Source of the DNA: Priapulus caudatus
Taxonomy: Eukaryota; Priapulida; Priapulimorpha; Priapulimorphida; Priapulidae
NCBI RefSeq assembly: GCF_000485595.1
Contig: NW_014577181.1
Span: forward strand, 500,736-526,432
Length of the DNA stretch: 25,697 bases
Direction of reading: 5' to 3'
Shown: piece by piece, positions 19,601 to 25,697 of the stretch
Position numbering within the stretch: the first letter of the stretch is position 1
How the letters are laid out: every line of letters begins with the position of its first letter
Made by a program: the position numbers and the translations under genes
The notes under the pieces: model-generated
Told to the model about the DNA's origin: nothing
The model's input: only the letters and a program-made list of their open reading frames with translations
The model's database searches: none

Positions 19601-22600
19601 AAACTGTTCACTGTACATCTGCAATAGTTTCACACAGTTCATAGATTGTCTTCACATAGAAATAGTACCTTTAGTGTTTGGTGACGGTGACACCTGCTTA
19701 GTAGACTTTCTACAATCATCAGTGGACTCAATAATTGTCTCAGCACTTCTTCGGAGATCACTTATGCTCTTTCTCAGTGGTACAGACTTGGGGGGTTGTC
19801 TAGGACTGCTGTACTGTGGTGCCTTATGGTTATAAACAGAGAAAACACTGAAAACCAGTGGCAACTAGAACACATATATATAAAAATTTAAATAAACACC
19901 ACACACTTCCCATTTCACCCCCACTTTTTATGACTCTCATATACACAATGAACGCATATTCCCACTTACACGACACAGATGTGCACATGCGCGCACGGAC
20001 GCACACATATACACAAACACAAGTATTGGTCTGACTGAGATGATGTTCAGCTAACCCAAGTTCATTGAGAGCTAAATAATCAAATTCGAAATTCCATGCT
20101 CATGTTTTACTTTGTACGTACTTCTGTCAAGGAATGTTGCAGAGCACCATAAAAAATTCAATTCTTTTAAATTTCACAATGATTAATAACTAGTAGAAAT
20201 TATCTGGAAATGGCTATATGTTGGTTGATTGAAAATTATTTTAAAAATCATTGTCGATTGTTTGCATTTCCAGAGCTATTAAAAGCTAAACATTAGATTT
20301 CTCATCTAAAGATTCCATTTAGAGTACTTAATTATTTGTGTAATTGATTATTGATACAAACTTCAAAAAATCACCAATTCATGAAAATATAACAGATTCC
20401 CAGTGCTAGTTGGGAACATATATATATTCAACCACCTTGCAATACATTTCAACTTAATGTCCGCACAAGTGCAAGGGTTGCATAAGTAACTAGAGCACTC
20501 GGAGAGCGCAGACCTCCGCCAAGTACAGTGATGATGTCATTGTATGAGCGACATAGGGCTCATACATTGACCTGGTTTCACATTGCAGTTCTACGTTTGC
20601 TGGTGCTGGTTTCAGTTTCAGTTACAATTGGCGAAACTCATGATAAAATGTACCTGGTTTGCGTTTCTTATCGAATGGCATTGCATCATTTGTTAACACC
20701 TACAAGCAATATTGCAATGATGAAAATTTTTATTAATTTTATTAATTAATCCGGATCACCACCAAAATGTATCAATTTCTAAAGTTATCCCCTTCTGACC
20801 GCTATCCTGAAAATTTAATTAATTAATTGGATCCGGATCACCACCAAAATCTCATCAATTCTAAGTTAGGCGATTTCTGACCTATCCTGGAAATTTTATG
20901 ACAATCCGTCCATAACATTTTCAGTTAGGCTGTACACAAACCCACAAACCAACAAACAAACACTCGCCGGTGAAAACATAACCTCTTGCCAACCCCTTGG
21001 CGGAGGTAATAACAGAGTAAGTAGCGAATAAGTGTATGAATAAAGATTATTCTCGGGCAAAATCGACCATAAATGACTTGCCTAAATAGCACATTTACAT
21101 ACCTTGCGACCACTGCTTCGCCTTTTCTCGCCAACATCAGACTTGGGAGGAGTGATTCGAGATAATGACTTCTGTAGAGGTGACAGGGACATCTGCTTAT
21201 TCTTCTCGGGACTTGATTGCTTGTCACCAGGTGTTGGAGGTTTTGCTTTTGGCGACAATATTTTTCCATCTTGGCTCAATTGATCACTGCGTGTTGTCAG
21301 TGGGCTCTTTGGTGTAGTCCTCACTGGTGTTCTTTTAGGGAAAGCTTGCTTGGATGGGGACGGAGTAGGCTTTGACTTAGGTGTCAGCATTTTCGAGTAC
21401 AAGGGTTGAGATCGGGTTGGTGATTTTGTGGATGGTATCTTCACTGGCACTTGATCTGGGGTTGTGCGATAGGGAGACCCTGGAGGGAACTCAAACCGAA
21501 AGGAACGATCGATAACAGTAAAGACATCCCTATGAAAAACCCTGATGCCACCAACAACAGACTTCCCATTAAGAACAGTCTGGTTTACTTGGCTGAGATT
21601 TGTCAAAGAAATCTGAAATATAAAGGAATGATGCTTTAATATTACAAGTCTTTTATGCACTCCTGACAAAGAACATCAGTCTATAGCCTGCCCATCAAAC
21701 AGTAACATACAGGGTATCTCACGATACGACACATACCACGATACTTTTAAGAGTAACTACCCAGCAAACTATACACTTTAACTGGTAGTCTACCAAGCAT
21801 ATGAATGCTTACAAATCAGTATCGTGGCGCGTGTCGTAAACAACTGCTATTGATTCAATCAGAAGTATATAGATAATAGGGAAGGAGTGTGACTTCAATA
21901 AACATGAGAAATTCGTCATTTACTAGCCTTAAGGCCCGCTTAGGTCGGCCTTACGACCTAGTCGCCGACAAGATTTGAATATCGTACGTCAAAAACCGGC
22001 CAGATCGCCGATAAAAACATCGGCGACCAAACTTGACATGAGTTCTCTTATGATCGAAAATACGGTCGCCGACTGCGATCGCAGGAATAGAACATGTTCT
22101 ATTTCTATGCGGTGGTCGGCGACAAATCGTGAGTGGCAGCCAATCACCGCACCGTGTCGAGTCTCATGATTATCAAAAGTGACGTGATTAACAAAATGGC
22201 AGCCTACACAGCACTCGTCAGCAGTTTACAAACCCTTTCTCAAATATATATTAAGTTTTCCGTATATCACATTAATTTTTTTTCTGCACATGATTATAAC
22301 GATTTTCAGAAAATTGAGGATAGATTTACGAAGTTACCTGATGTTTACTGGTAAGCGCCATTTTGTTGGTCACGTACGTGACTCGTTTTATGTAGACTGG
22401 TCCCGGCATCAAGCTTGCTCTGTTTGTGCTAAAGAACTGCTTGTGCTAGTACAAATACTGGGGCCGCGAACCCGTCTACGTTTCCTGCGAGAACACTACG
22501 ATCTGATCGGCGATGTATAGCGTGAAGGCACTTCAAGTCGACGTGAGTGTTGCTACGCGTGCGTGGGGGGCATACCAGCTGTAAATAGGTCAAAGACTTG

Positions 22601-24616
22601 CTCGCCGAGTGTTGCGTCGATGTCCAATCTCCCAGCGAGCCACACCGCATCGCCGAGGGCACAAGAGTGTACAAGAGTCGTTTGTAGCTGCCTATTGTTT
22701 CAAGTTAGGCGGGTTATGGATTCGTTTTGCTGGCAACAGAATTGAGAATCGTGTCGTACGTTTTAGTCTGTATCTCCGGATTGCGGGTGTATACAAGGAA
22801 TTGATTTTGCACGATGCTAGGCGAATGTACTGTCAGGGTTCTCCCCAGGATGAAATTGAAACAGGAGAGGGGGAGGGGAGGGGGGAAACTAGAGGAGTCC
22901 GGGGGGGGCGTGTTCTTTTACCGTACCACTAATGCGTAAAATGCGTTTCCCAAACGGGGGGGGGGGGGTTCCCAAACGGGGCGGGCGCGCCCGGTTTGCG
23001 CAACGTAGGGAGGGGCCTGCTGTGTACGATTTAAGCTCAAGTTAGTTGAGTTACGCGTAGTAAATCATAGGTATTCTAAGGCTAGTAAATGACGAATTTC
23101 CCTTGTTTATTGAAGTCACACTCCTTCCCTATTATCTACTTCTGATTCATTGTACTGAAAATTGTGTCATGAATACTTCTTTTGTTTTCTGATGAAATTA
23201 AGCTACCAAATGATATGGATTTCATTCAGTATTGATACGTGTATCTTGAATAGTCAAACCCAAGAACTGCCAAGAAATTCCTAATATTAAAACAAAACTA
23301 AAAACACCAAAGTCTCAGGAAATTTCTGTTGCAAATGATGGCCAGTTGTTAAGAGTTGTTTTTTTTTCAAACCACATTAATCCTACATTATCGTCCATAC
23401 TTCATTCAACTGTTCAATGTGAAACTCGGGTTAAGCATGGGCGACTGTATTTACTATTTACAATTACAAATCGGGGGGAAAACAGGGCGTGAAGGCGAAA
23501 ACAACTTCCTTATGGACAGAGGAAATAGGACAATACTGTTAGACAGGGAAGAAGTGGAACTGTTAGGTTTTCTAAAGTTTCTGCTAGTAAGTTTTGCTGC
23601 CTGCTTTGCATCTGGCAGCACGTATTTCAAAAAATACCAGATTTTCACCGCTCATTATCTCAGCGTAGAGGCATCGTAGGGACATGCGGTTTGTTATATA
23701 TTAATAAGGTAGGACAGCTGATCAATAATACTGCAAAGAATCATCAAAATAAAACGGGGAAAGTTTATTAATTCGACTAATACTGCAACATGGTTTCAGC
23801 ATTTCACCGTTGTACGCTCTCCTTCTGTATACGCTCTTGAATATATATATAACATACATGGTAAACAATTTAATAAACATTACCTCGCCGTTTTCATTTA
23901 CGTCAATGCGACAATGTTCCTTAGAGACATTTGGAAGCTGTATGCGTATATCACATTCATTGCTCCTGTATCAAAATAAAACATTGATATATTAACTAGT
24001 GAAGCTTAAACCCAAATGAATTATTCGATATTAAATAGCAAAATGCCCACCCCTTGGCCTTATCATTTCCTTTAACTGAATGTAGTAGACCATAATTTAT
24101 ACTCTTTACAGTTTAGATACTTTAGATGAATATCTGACATGTCTTTGACTATCTAACCACCAGAGTTGGCCACCAATAAAGAACTTGACAAAAACCATGA
24201 TCTTTTAGTTTTAAAGATATGGGCTATCACAATATATGCAAGTTTTGATACAAGTTATACACTTAGTGATACATTTTTAGTATTGTACTATTTATATAGT
24301 TGCATTACATAACCAATGTACTAATAGTCTTAATCTTAACTCTATGTGGAATATCATAACTGACATGGTTTTCATATTTCATGCTTGTAGCCATTATAGG
24401 AAATTTACACTATGCTACACAAAATATAACTTACGAATCAATGATTTGGCTATGTAAATCAAAATGTTTCACTTAAATGAAAAAAACACCTATCTGCAAT
24501 TCTAAAACAACTGACAATCTTACCTCCCAAATAAGCACTGTGGTACTGTTAGTGGGAAATGTGCACCATCCTGGTCATTTCTCTTTATTACAACTATTTT
24601 CCCATACAGCGGCATC
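7580..24616 (-). CDS. MKI67: Ki-67-like proliferation marker protein, eight coding exons, about 1,850 aa
   Basis: In vertebrates Ki-67 coats mitotic chromosomes, recruits PP1 and organises the perichromosomal layer and nucleolar heterochromatin. Coding exons on the - strand: 24524-24616, 23884-23965, 21103-21612, 19669-19822, 11390-15728, 11088-11243, 8062-8186, 7580-7674. All splice phases agree; the reading frame is 1,850 codons plus TAA. Domains in order: FHA (residues 1-100: GR 30-31, SxxH 45-48, NG 73-74); PP1-docking motif RISF (307-310) with FDQDLPP; SWADVV (766-771); TPKQ repeats; seven 18-residue repeats (950-1075); basic KRK...KKPPKRQK (1079-1094); about 20 repeats of 24-27 residues (1127-1643); basic C-terminus ending RRMTRARK. 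The start is the ATG at 24615, one base after an acceptor TTTTCCAG, so a non-coding first exon lies upstream. It is shorter than human Ki-67 (about 3,250 aa) but has the same domain order and single giant repeat exon. Confidence 0.93.
7675..8061. other. MKI67 intron 7
   Basis: 387 bp, AT-rich, GT-AG on the - strand. No repeat or gene seen. Confidence 0.8.
8062..8186 (-). CDS. MKI67: MKI67 coding exon 7
   Basis: Acceptor TATTACAG|AGG and donor ACAG|GTAAGT. 125 bp, phase 2 in and phase 1 out. Encodes a lysine-rich segment, TTDVLQSAEKAISTAAKKSA and RGQRKPTSIKATKA, part of the basic chromatin-binding-like tail. Confidence 0.85.
8187..8939. other. MKI67 intron 6, 3' part without recognised features
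   Basis: AT-rich intronic DNA with no clear ORF, repeat or RNA gene. The remainder of intron 6 (to 11087) holds the repeats listed separately. Confidence 0.6.
8940..9480. repeat. GTCCGTCCGTCC-type dispersed repeat with internal duplication
   Basis: Starts near TTGTCCGTGCGTCCGTCCGT and contains GGGCACAAATCTTAACCGCTCGACGTAC. A diverged second half at about 9175-9225 reads CGGCACAAAGCTTAACGGCTCGACC. Pieces such as GGGTCAAGGGTCAAAGGTC and GGAAGTCACAGGTCAAAGG recur. The style is common as a dispersed repeat in marine invertebrates; boundaries are not resolved. Confidence 0.6.
9538..9612 (+). repeat. tRNA-derived SINE head or tRNA pseudogene
   Basis: A-box-like TAGCCGAACGGG (9544-9555, one mismatch to TRGCNNAGYNGG) and B-box GATCGAATC (9589-9597, fits GWTCRANNC) are 33 bp apart, and a T6 run at about 9607 could stop pol III. 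The arms do not fold into a clean cloverleaf, so this is not called as a functional tRNA. Confidence 0.55.
9771..10366. mobile_element. hAT-like non-autonomous element, 596 bp
   Basis: Ends CAGGGCTCGAATTAA and, inverted, TTAATTCGAGTCCTG. Flanking 8-bp sites GTTTAGGG (9763-9770) and GGTTAGGG (10367-10374) match at seven of eight positions, as expected for hAT. A 28-bp perfect palindrome centred on GGCAATTGCC lies at 9791-9818. No transposase ORF. It sits inside a short TTAGGG-like tract. Confidence 0.8.
10367..10381. repeat. Short interstitial TTAGGG repeats
   Basis: GGTTAGGGTTAGGGT follows the hAT-like element; GGGTTAGGTTTAGGG precedes it (9756-9770). Together they look like one short TTAGGG tract split by the insertion. 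Confidence 0.7.
10514..10723. mobile_element. MITE, 210 bp, TAA target duplication
   Basis: Nearly perfect terminal inverted repeats of about 48 bp, starting AGCCTAGGACACACTG and including TTTTCTACACTGGCCGCTTG. Flanked by TAA at 10511-10513 and 10724-10726, consistent with PIF/Harbinger. GC-rich core, non-coding; the small open frames across it are by-products. Confidence 0.88.
11088..11243 (-). CDS. MKI67: MKI67 coding exon 6
   Basis: Acceptor AAATAG|GAG (AG at 11245-11244) and donor CAG|GTAATA. 52 codons, phase 2 in and phase 2 out. It encodes an acidic then basic stretch with LPSPVKQEPEP (sumoylation-like VKQE) and SSPPAKRSKKG (possible nuclear signal). Confidence 0.87.
11244..11389. other. 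MKI67 intron 5
   Basis: 146 bp with - strand GTAAGT and TAG ends. Nothing else seen. Confidence 0.85.
11390..15728 (-). CDS. MKI67: MKI67 giant repeat exon (coding exon 5)
   Basis: 4,339 bp, acceptor TTTTTATAG and donor GG|GTAAGT. The frame is open from the acceptor, upstream of the first ATG at 15549, and this upstream part encodes the PP1-docking motif, showing that the exon does not start a protein at 15549. It carries three tandem repeat classes with periods of 9, 18 and about 27 residues, all rich in minimal CDK sites (well over a hundred S/T-P in all), plus SWADVV and basic clusters. Vertebrate MKI67 likewise puts its repeats in one very large exon. Confidence 0.94.
11640..13188 (-). 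repeat. MKI67: About 20 tandem repeats of 24-27 residues (up to 81 bp)
   Basis: Consensus PEPSPPKQTGRGKRAAKAIV followed by TPVKSPV. Full units are 27 residues; several lack two or three residues between AAKA and TPV. The units are highly alike at DNA level, indicating recent homogenisation. Each carries about three S/T-P sites next to GRGKRAAK-type basic clusters. The last unit (SEKSNPKQTGKSRR) is degenerate. Confidence 0.93.
13342..13719 (-). repeat. MKI67: Seven 18-residue (54-bp) tandem repeats, SPxLxGVKELMKTPK
   Basis: Residues 950-1075, seven units of exactly 18 residues, for example SPVLIGVKEVMKTPKDIV, SPQITGVKELMRTAKVAT and SPCLTGIRELMKTPKQLS; the last is degenerate (starts EAELSG). 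Two isolated related units precede (FTGVTELMKTPK from 13950; LVREMMKTPK near 13745). The hydrophobic-G-hydrophobic-x-EL-M-K-T-P pattern matches the LxGxKELFQTP core of vertebrate Ki-67 repeats. Confidence 0.93.
14254..14271 (-). other. MKI67: SWADVV motif
   Basis: Residues 766-771 in the context VISWADVVREG, followed by a long basic stretch (KKKLVKKAIARAKRN). Human Ki-67 contains SWADVVKLG after its PP1 motif (from memory). No function is assigned. Confidence 0.8.
14465..15040 (-). repeat. MKI67: TPKQ coding repeats, 9-residue (27-bp) period
   Basis: Tandem TPKQKTPKQ-type units in several runs (about 14840-15040, 14690-14760 and 14480-14600), with a later variant KRTPKQNTP. They are separated by a longer recurring spacer resembling TASPELALxSPxLKxxxVT. 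The 27-bp DNA unit is visible as TTCTGTTTTGGAGTTTGTTT on the + strand. Confidence 0.9.
15571..15648 (-). other. MKI67: PP1-docking motif (Ki-67/RepoMan type)
   Basis: Residues 307-332 begin RISFGPNLSPEQFDQDLPP and continue STPVRRG. They align with the vertebrate Ki-67 motif that starts RVSFGG and contains FDENLPPNTP. The RVxF part is R307-I308-S309-F310, and the FDxxLPP part is the Ki-67/RepoMan-specific extension that selects PP1 gamma. S309 is the position phosphorylated by Aurora B in vertebrates (family knowledge). Confidence 0.92.
15784..16497. repeat. Inverted pair of a ~230-bp dispersed repeat (intron 4)
   Basis: The copy at 15784-16010 is the reverse complement of about 16262-16497, sharing AACATGGTTTCA, GGTAGGACA...CTGATCAATAATA, TTTTCACCGCTCATTATCTC and TTTTCGGCGAAAATACC. 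A third copy is at 23632-23841. The 250-bp centre is CpG-rich with its own short inverted ends (GCGAGAGAC and GTCTCTCGC). Confidence 0.88.
16900..17525 (+). mobile_element. Possible solo LTR-like segment
   Basis: Starts TGTAAGCC exactly where the inner inverted homology begins and ends GTCTACA at 17525, giving TG...CA ends. It has a TATA box (TATAAATAG, 17302-17310), followed at 17528 by TAGTGCAGGACCAG, which resembles a decayed primer-binding site (expected TGG start). No gag or pol was recognised downstream. Tentative. Confidence 0.35.
17641..17726. repeat. (GAA/GAT)n polypurine microsatellite
   Basis: About 86 bp of imperfect GAAGAAGAT and GAAGAAGAAGGAG on the + strand, between the two arms of the foldback. 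It creates low-complexity open frames on the - strand that should not be taken as genes. Confidence 0.9.
18905..19365. mobile_element. CAGGGTTCTCCC-ended element, 461 bp, GGTTA duplication
   Basis: Terminal inverted repeats CAGGGTTCTCCC and GGGAGAACCCTG, abutted by GGTTA on both sides (18900-18904 and 19366-19370). A five-base duplication with CAGGG ends would suit a hAT5-type element. A relative lies at 22834-23019, sharing GGATGAAATTGAAACAG-like and GGGGCGGGCGCGCCCGG segments. Confidence 0.75.
19669..19822 (-). CDS. MKI67: MKI67 coding exon 4 (short linker exon)
   Basis: Donor AAAG|GTACTA at 19668. The acceptor is either CATAAG (exon start 19822) or the better-looking CACAG nine bases on (exon start 19813); both keep phase 0, so residues APQ may be optional. 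It encodes a basic, serine-rich stretch (SVPLRKSISDLRRSAE). Ends in phase 1. Identified by frame continuity rather than a known motif. Confidence 0.75.
19861..20511. other. MKI67 intron 3, 3' to the MITE
   Basis: AT-rich intronic DNA with CA/TA-rich stretches at about 19869-20030. No gene or RNA seen. Confidence 0.5.
20512..21007. mobile_element. MITE with ACCTCCGCCAAG ends, 496 bp
   Basis: Perfect 12-bp inverted ends ACCTCCGCCAAG (20512-20523) and CTTGGCGGAGGT (20996-21007). The right part, read on the - strand, holds GAGGTTATGTTTTC and TTTGTTTGTTGGTTTG. An internal direct duplication starts with CCGGATCACCACCAAAAT (20751 and 20833). This family is, from memory, widespread in marine invertebrate genomes. 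Confidence 0.82.
21103..21612 (-). CDS. MKI67: MKI67 coding exon 3 (end of FHA and S/T-P-rich linker)
   Basis: Acceptor TTTCAG|ATT and donor AAG|GTATGT; 170 codons in phase 0. It starts ISLTNLSQVNQTVLNG, giving the FHA NG turn (73-74), and closes the domain with the DRSFRFE strand that in vertebrate Ki-67 reads DRSFRYE. The rest is disordered, basic and rich in SP/TP sites (for example TPKSKPTPSPSK). Confidence 0.92.
21851..23151. mobile_element. Foldback element with 80-bp inverted ends (intron 2)
   Basis: Arms 21851-21931 and 23072-23151 are inverted copies sharing AGATAATAGGGAAGGAGTGT and AAATTCGTCATTTACTAGCC. The left interior (21940-22140) is rich in GTCGCCGAC-like motifs. ATG-led frames near 22195 (MAAYTALVSSLQTL) are unrecognised. 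It contains the nested CAGGG element at 22834-23019. Confidence 0.75.
22834..23019. mobile_element. CAGGGTTCTCCC-ended element, short copy (186 bp)
   Basis: Starts CAGGGTTCTCCCCAGGATG and ends GTAGGGAGGGGCCTG, abutted by CTGT on both sides (22830-22833, 23020-23023). It is an internally deleted relative of 18905-19365 and has G9 and GGGGCGGGCGCGCCCGG tracts. Nested in the 21851-23151 foldback. Confidence 0.7.
23632..23841 (+). repeat. Third copy of the ~230-bp dispersed repeat
   Basis: Same orientation as the 16262-16497 copy, sharing ACCAGATTTTCACCGCTCAT and AATACTGCAACATGGTTTCA. It lies 43 bp upstream (on the + axis) of MKI67 coding exon 2, inside intron 2. Confidence 0.88.
23884..23965 (-). 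CDS. MKI67: MKI67 coding exon 2 (FHA core)
   Basis: Acceptor TGATACAG and donor GAG|GTAATG. It completes R31 and reads SNECDIRIQLPNVSKEHCRI, containing the FHA phosphopeptide-binding SxxH (S45, H48) with the Ki-67-specific ECDIRIQLP string. 82 bp, ends in phase 0. Confidence 0.93.
23966..24523. other. MKI67 intron 1 (between coding exons 1 and 2)
   Basis: 558 bp AT-rich intron with GTAAGA donor and TGATACAG acceptor on the - strand. No repeat recognised. Confidence 0.8.
24524..24616 (-). CDS. MKI67: MKI67 coding exon 1 (start of FHA domain)
   Basis: Begins G-ATG right after acceptor TTTTCCAG (AG at 24618-24617), so a 5' non-coding exon should lie upstream. It reads MPLYGKIVVIKRNDQDGAHF and ends CLFG plus AG at donor GTAAGA. 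The MPLxGKIVVIKR start and the CLFGR strand are near-identical to vertebrate Ki-67 as I recall it. It ends in phase 2. Confidence 0.92.
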
Positions 24617-24617
24617 C

Positions 24618-25248
24618 TGGAAAAGATCACATTTATATAAAGGTGTCAATTGGTATATTATTTAAACATAAAAATTGTACTATATCATCGACTCATCACA
24701 TATTATTTAAAGCATGTCTGTACAATAACCTCATAAATATTAGTCTTCAAAGTCCAATGGACTATATCAAAGACAGATGGAGACAAAGTTGGGCCCAAGC
24801 CTAGTTTTACACCCCAAATTAGTTTAGATGCGAAAACATATTGCAGGGGTCCAAAACTATCCTTGATACCTAGGTTGATCAATTTGACAGATCAATGCTG
24901 CAGATTGCAGTAGAAAAAGCCTCAAATTTGCAATTAACTAAATAGGAACGGAGAAAATTCCAATTGATGCGGAATGACACAAAACTTGATATAAATAGAT
25001 TAATAATATTACATTGAATAATGGATGCCATGAGTCTTTCAAGTTTCAACATATATCCTCATAACCTCATAAATAGTAGTCTACAAAAGTCCAAGTAGTC
25101 AGGTCCCTTAGTGCAAAATATGGGCCGAATCGTTACAGTCCTGACTGACAAAAGTCTCAAACTTGGCACAGTTGTAGCTTATGGCAGAACTATAATTATT
25201 AGAGGGAGTGCCCAATGCAGATATTCCTTAGAAGTGAATTACAGATGA
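24618..25248. other. 5' side of MKI67 (probable intron upstream of the first coding exon)
   Basis: AT-rich, no ORF. A direct repeat of about 33 bp starting ATAACCTCATAAAT occurs at 24725 and 25061. The non-coding first exon and promoter expected for MKI67 were not identified and may lie outside the window. Confidence 0.45.
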
Positions 25249-25252
25249 TTAA

Positions 25253-25359
25253 ATGTTTGAACCACCCGACTCCGAACCCCCCAACCGCGCCCGTCTGTAT
25301 ACAATGTGCCAGTACAGGCGGGCGCGGTAGAGGGGTTCGGAGTCGGGTGGTTCGAACAT
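25253..25359. mobile_element. 107-bp hairpin MITE flanked by TTAA
   Basis: Almost the whole element is a stem: ATGTTTGAACCACCCGACTC against its inverse GAGTCGGGTGGTTCGAACAT, with a loop near TACAATGTGCCAG. Flanked by TTAA at 25249-25252 and 25360-25363. Typical of a TTAA-targeting non-autonomous element. Confidence 0.88.
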
Positions 25360-25363
25360 TTAA

Positions 25364-25428
25364 AGGCATACTAGGCCCATTGATTATGCAATGTTGACGA
25401 ATGCTAGAGTAACTAGCACCTTGTGTAG
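25364..25428. repeat. Solo TTAA-bounded 65-bp module
   Basis: AGGCATACTAGGCCCATTGA through to CACCTTGTGTAG, bounded by TTAA at 25360-25363 and 25429-25432. Same module as the tandem pair at 2018-2153. It shares its left TTAA with the preceding hairpin element. Confidence 0.85.
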
Positions 25429-25500
25429 TTAATAACTAACTAGAAAGGGCAGTTGTCGCCAACTACATGTATCCCCCATGTTCTCCCCAAAATGTGTAAG

Positions 25501-25697
25501 CAGGGTTGAAAATAACTCGCCGATCCGGTGATCCGACGGCTTTTTCAGCTTCGGATCAACACCGGATCATGAAAAATAAAACATCGGTGATCCGACTGGA
25601 TCACCGAAAAATATTTACATGCTATACCTTTCTATGCCTACTTATTAATATTATAGAACTGTCTGTGCAACACTCAGACTCAGACTGAGAAAGAGAT
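25501..25697. mobile_element. Possible hAT-like element, left end only
   Basis: Starts CAGGGTTGAAAATAACTCGC, a CAGGG-type end, then has repeated CCGGTGATCCGAC motifs and a 9-bp stem hairpin CGGTGATCC/GGATCACCG (25585-25606). The other end is not in the window. Confidence 0.4.

Noticed and set aside
21975-22520. Several short ATG-led frames in the 21851-23151 foldback
   Set aside because: No domain recognised and frames overlap one another; treated as transposon interior.

Overview
This is a metazoan nuclear genome window. The genes are intron-split with GT-AG junctions, the introns and flanks are full of short inverted-repeat DNA transposons, and there is no sign of bacterial gene organisation. 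The repeat style (a MITE with ACCTCCGCCAAG ends, GTCCGTCCGTCC-type dispersed repeats, CAGGG-ended hAT-like elements, TTAA-bounded foldbacks) suggests to me a marine invertebrate, perhaps a deuterostome such as an amphioxus, hemichordate or echinoderm. Species cannot be fixed from the sequence alone.

Two protein-coding genes can be read, and they converge. On the + strand, the last two exons of a Mediator subunit 28 gene (MED28) lie at 1449-1628 and 1749-1940; its earlier exons lie left of the window. On the - strand, 24616 to 7580, is an essentially complete coding region for a Ki-67-like protein (MKI67). I reconstructed eight coding exons whose phases all agree, giving 1,850 codons plus stop: an N-terminal FHA domain, a PP1-docking motif of the Ki-67/RepoMan type, an SWADVV motif, one giant 4.3-kb exon of K/P/T-rich tandem repeats, and a basic C-terminus. 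Possible back-to-back poly(A) signals at 5742 (+) and 5785 (-) mark where the two units may end.

The rest is mobile and repeated DNA. 1-663 is a 56-bp satellite in a MED28 intron. 2018-4246 is a composite TTAA-flanked foldback element. 4824-5395 holds interleaved inverted repeats around a small Cys-rich ORF. The MKI67 3' flank carries a 249-bp MITE. Intron 6 carries GTCC-type repeats, a tRNA-like pol III promoter pair, a 596-bp hAT-like element inserted in a TTAGGG tract, and a 210-bp MITE. Intron 4 carries two large foldbacks, one enclosing an LTR-like segment. Introns 3 and 2 carry further MITEs. The right end carries a chain of TTAA-bounded modules and the start of another CAGGG element.

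The most interesting content is the Ki-67 homolog. Its repeats have periods of 9, 18 and about 27 residues (27, 54 and 81 bp). The 18-residue class (SPxLxGVKELMKTPK) resembles the short core inside the much longer vertebrate Ki-67 repeat.
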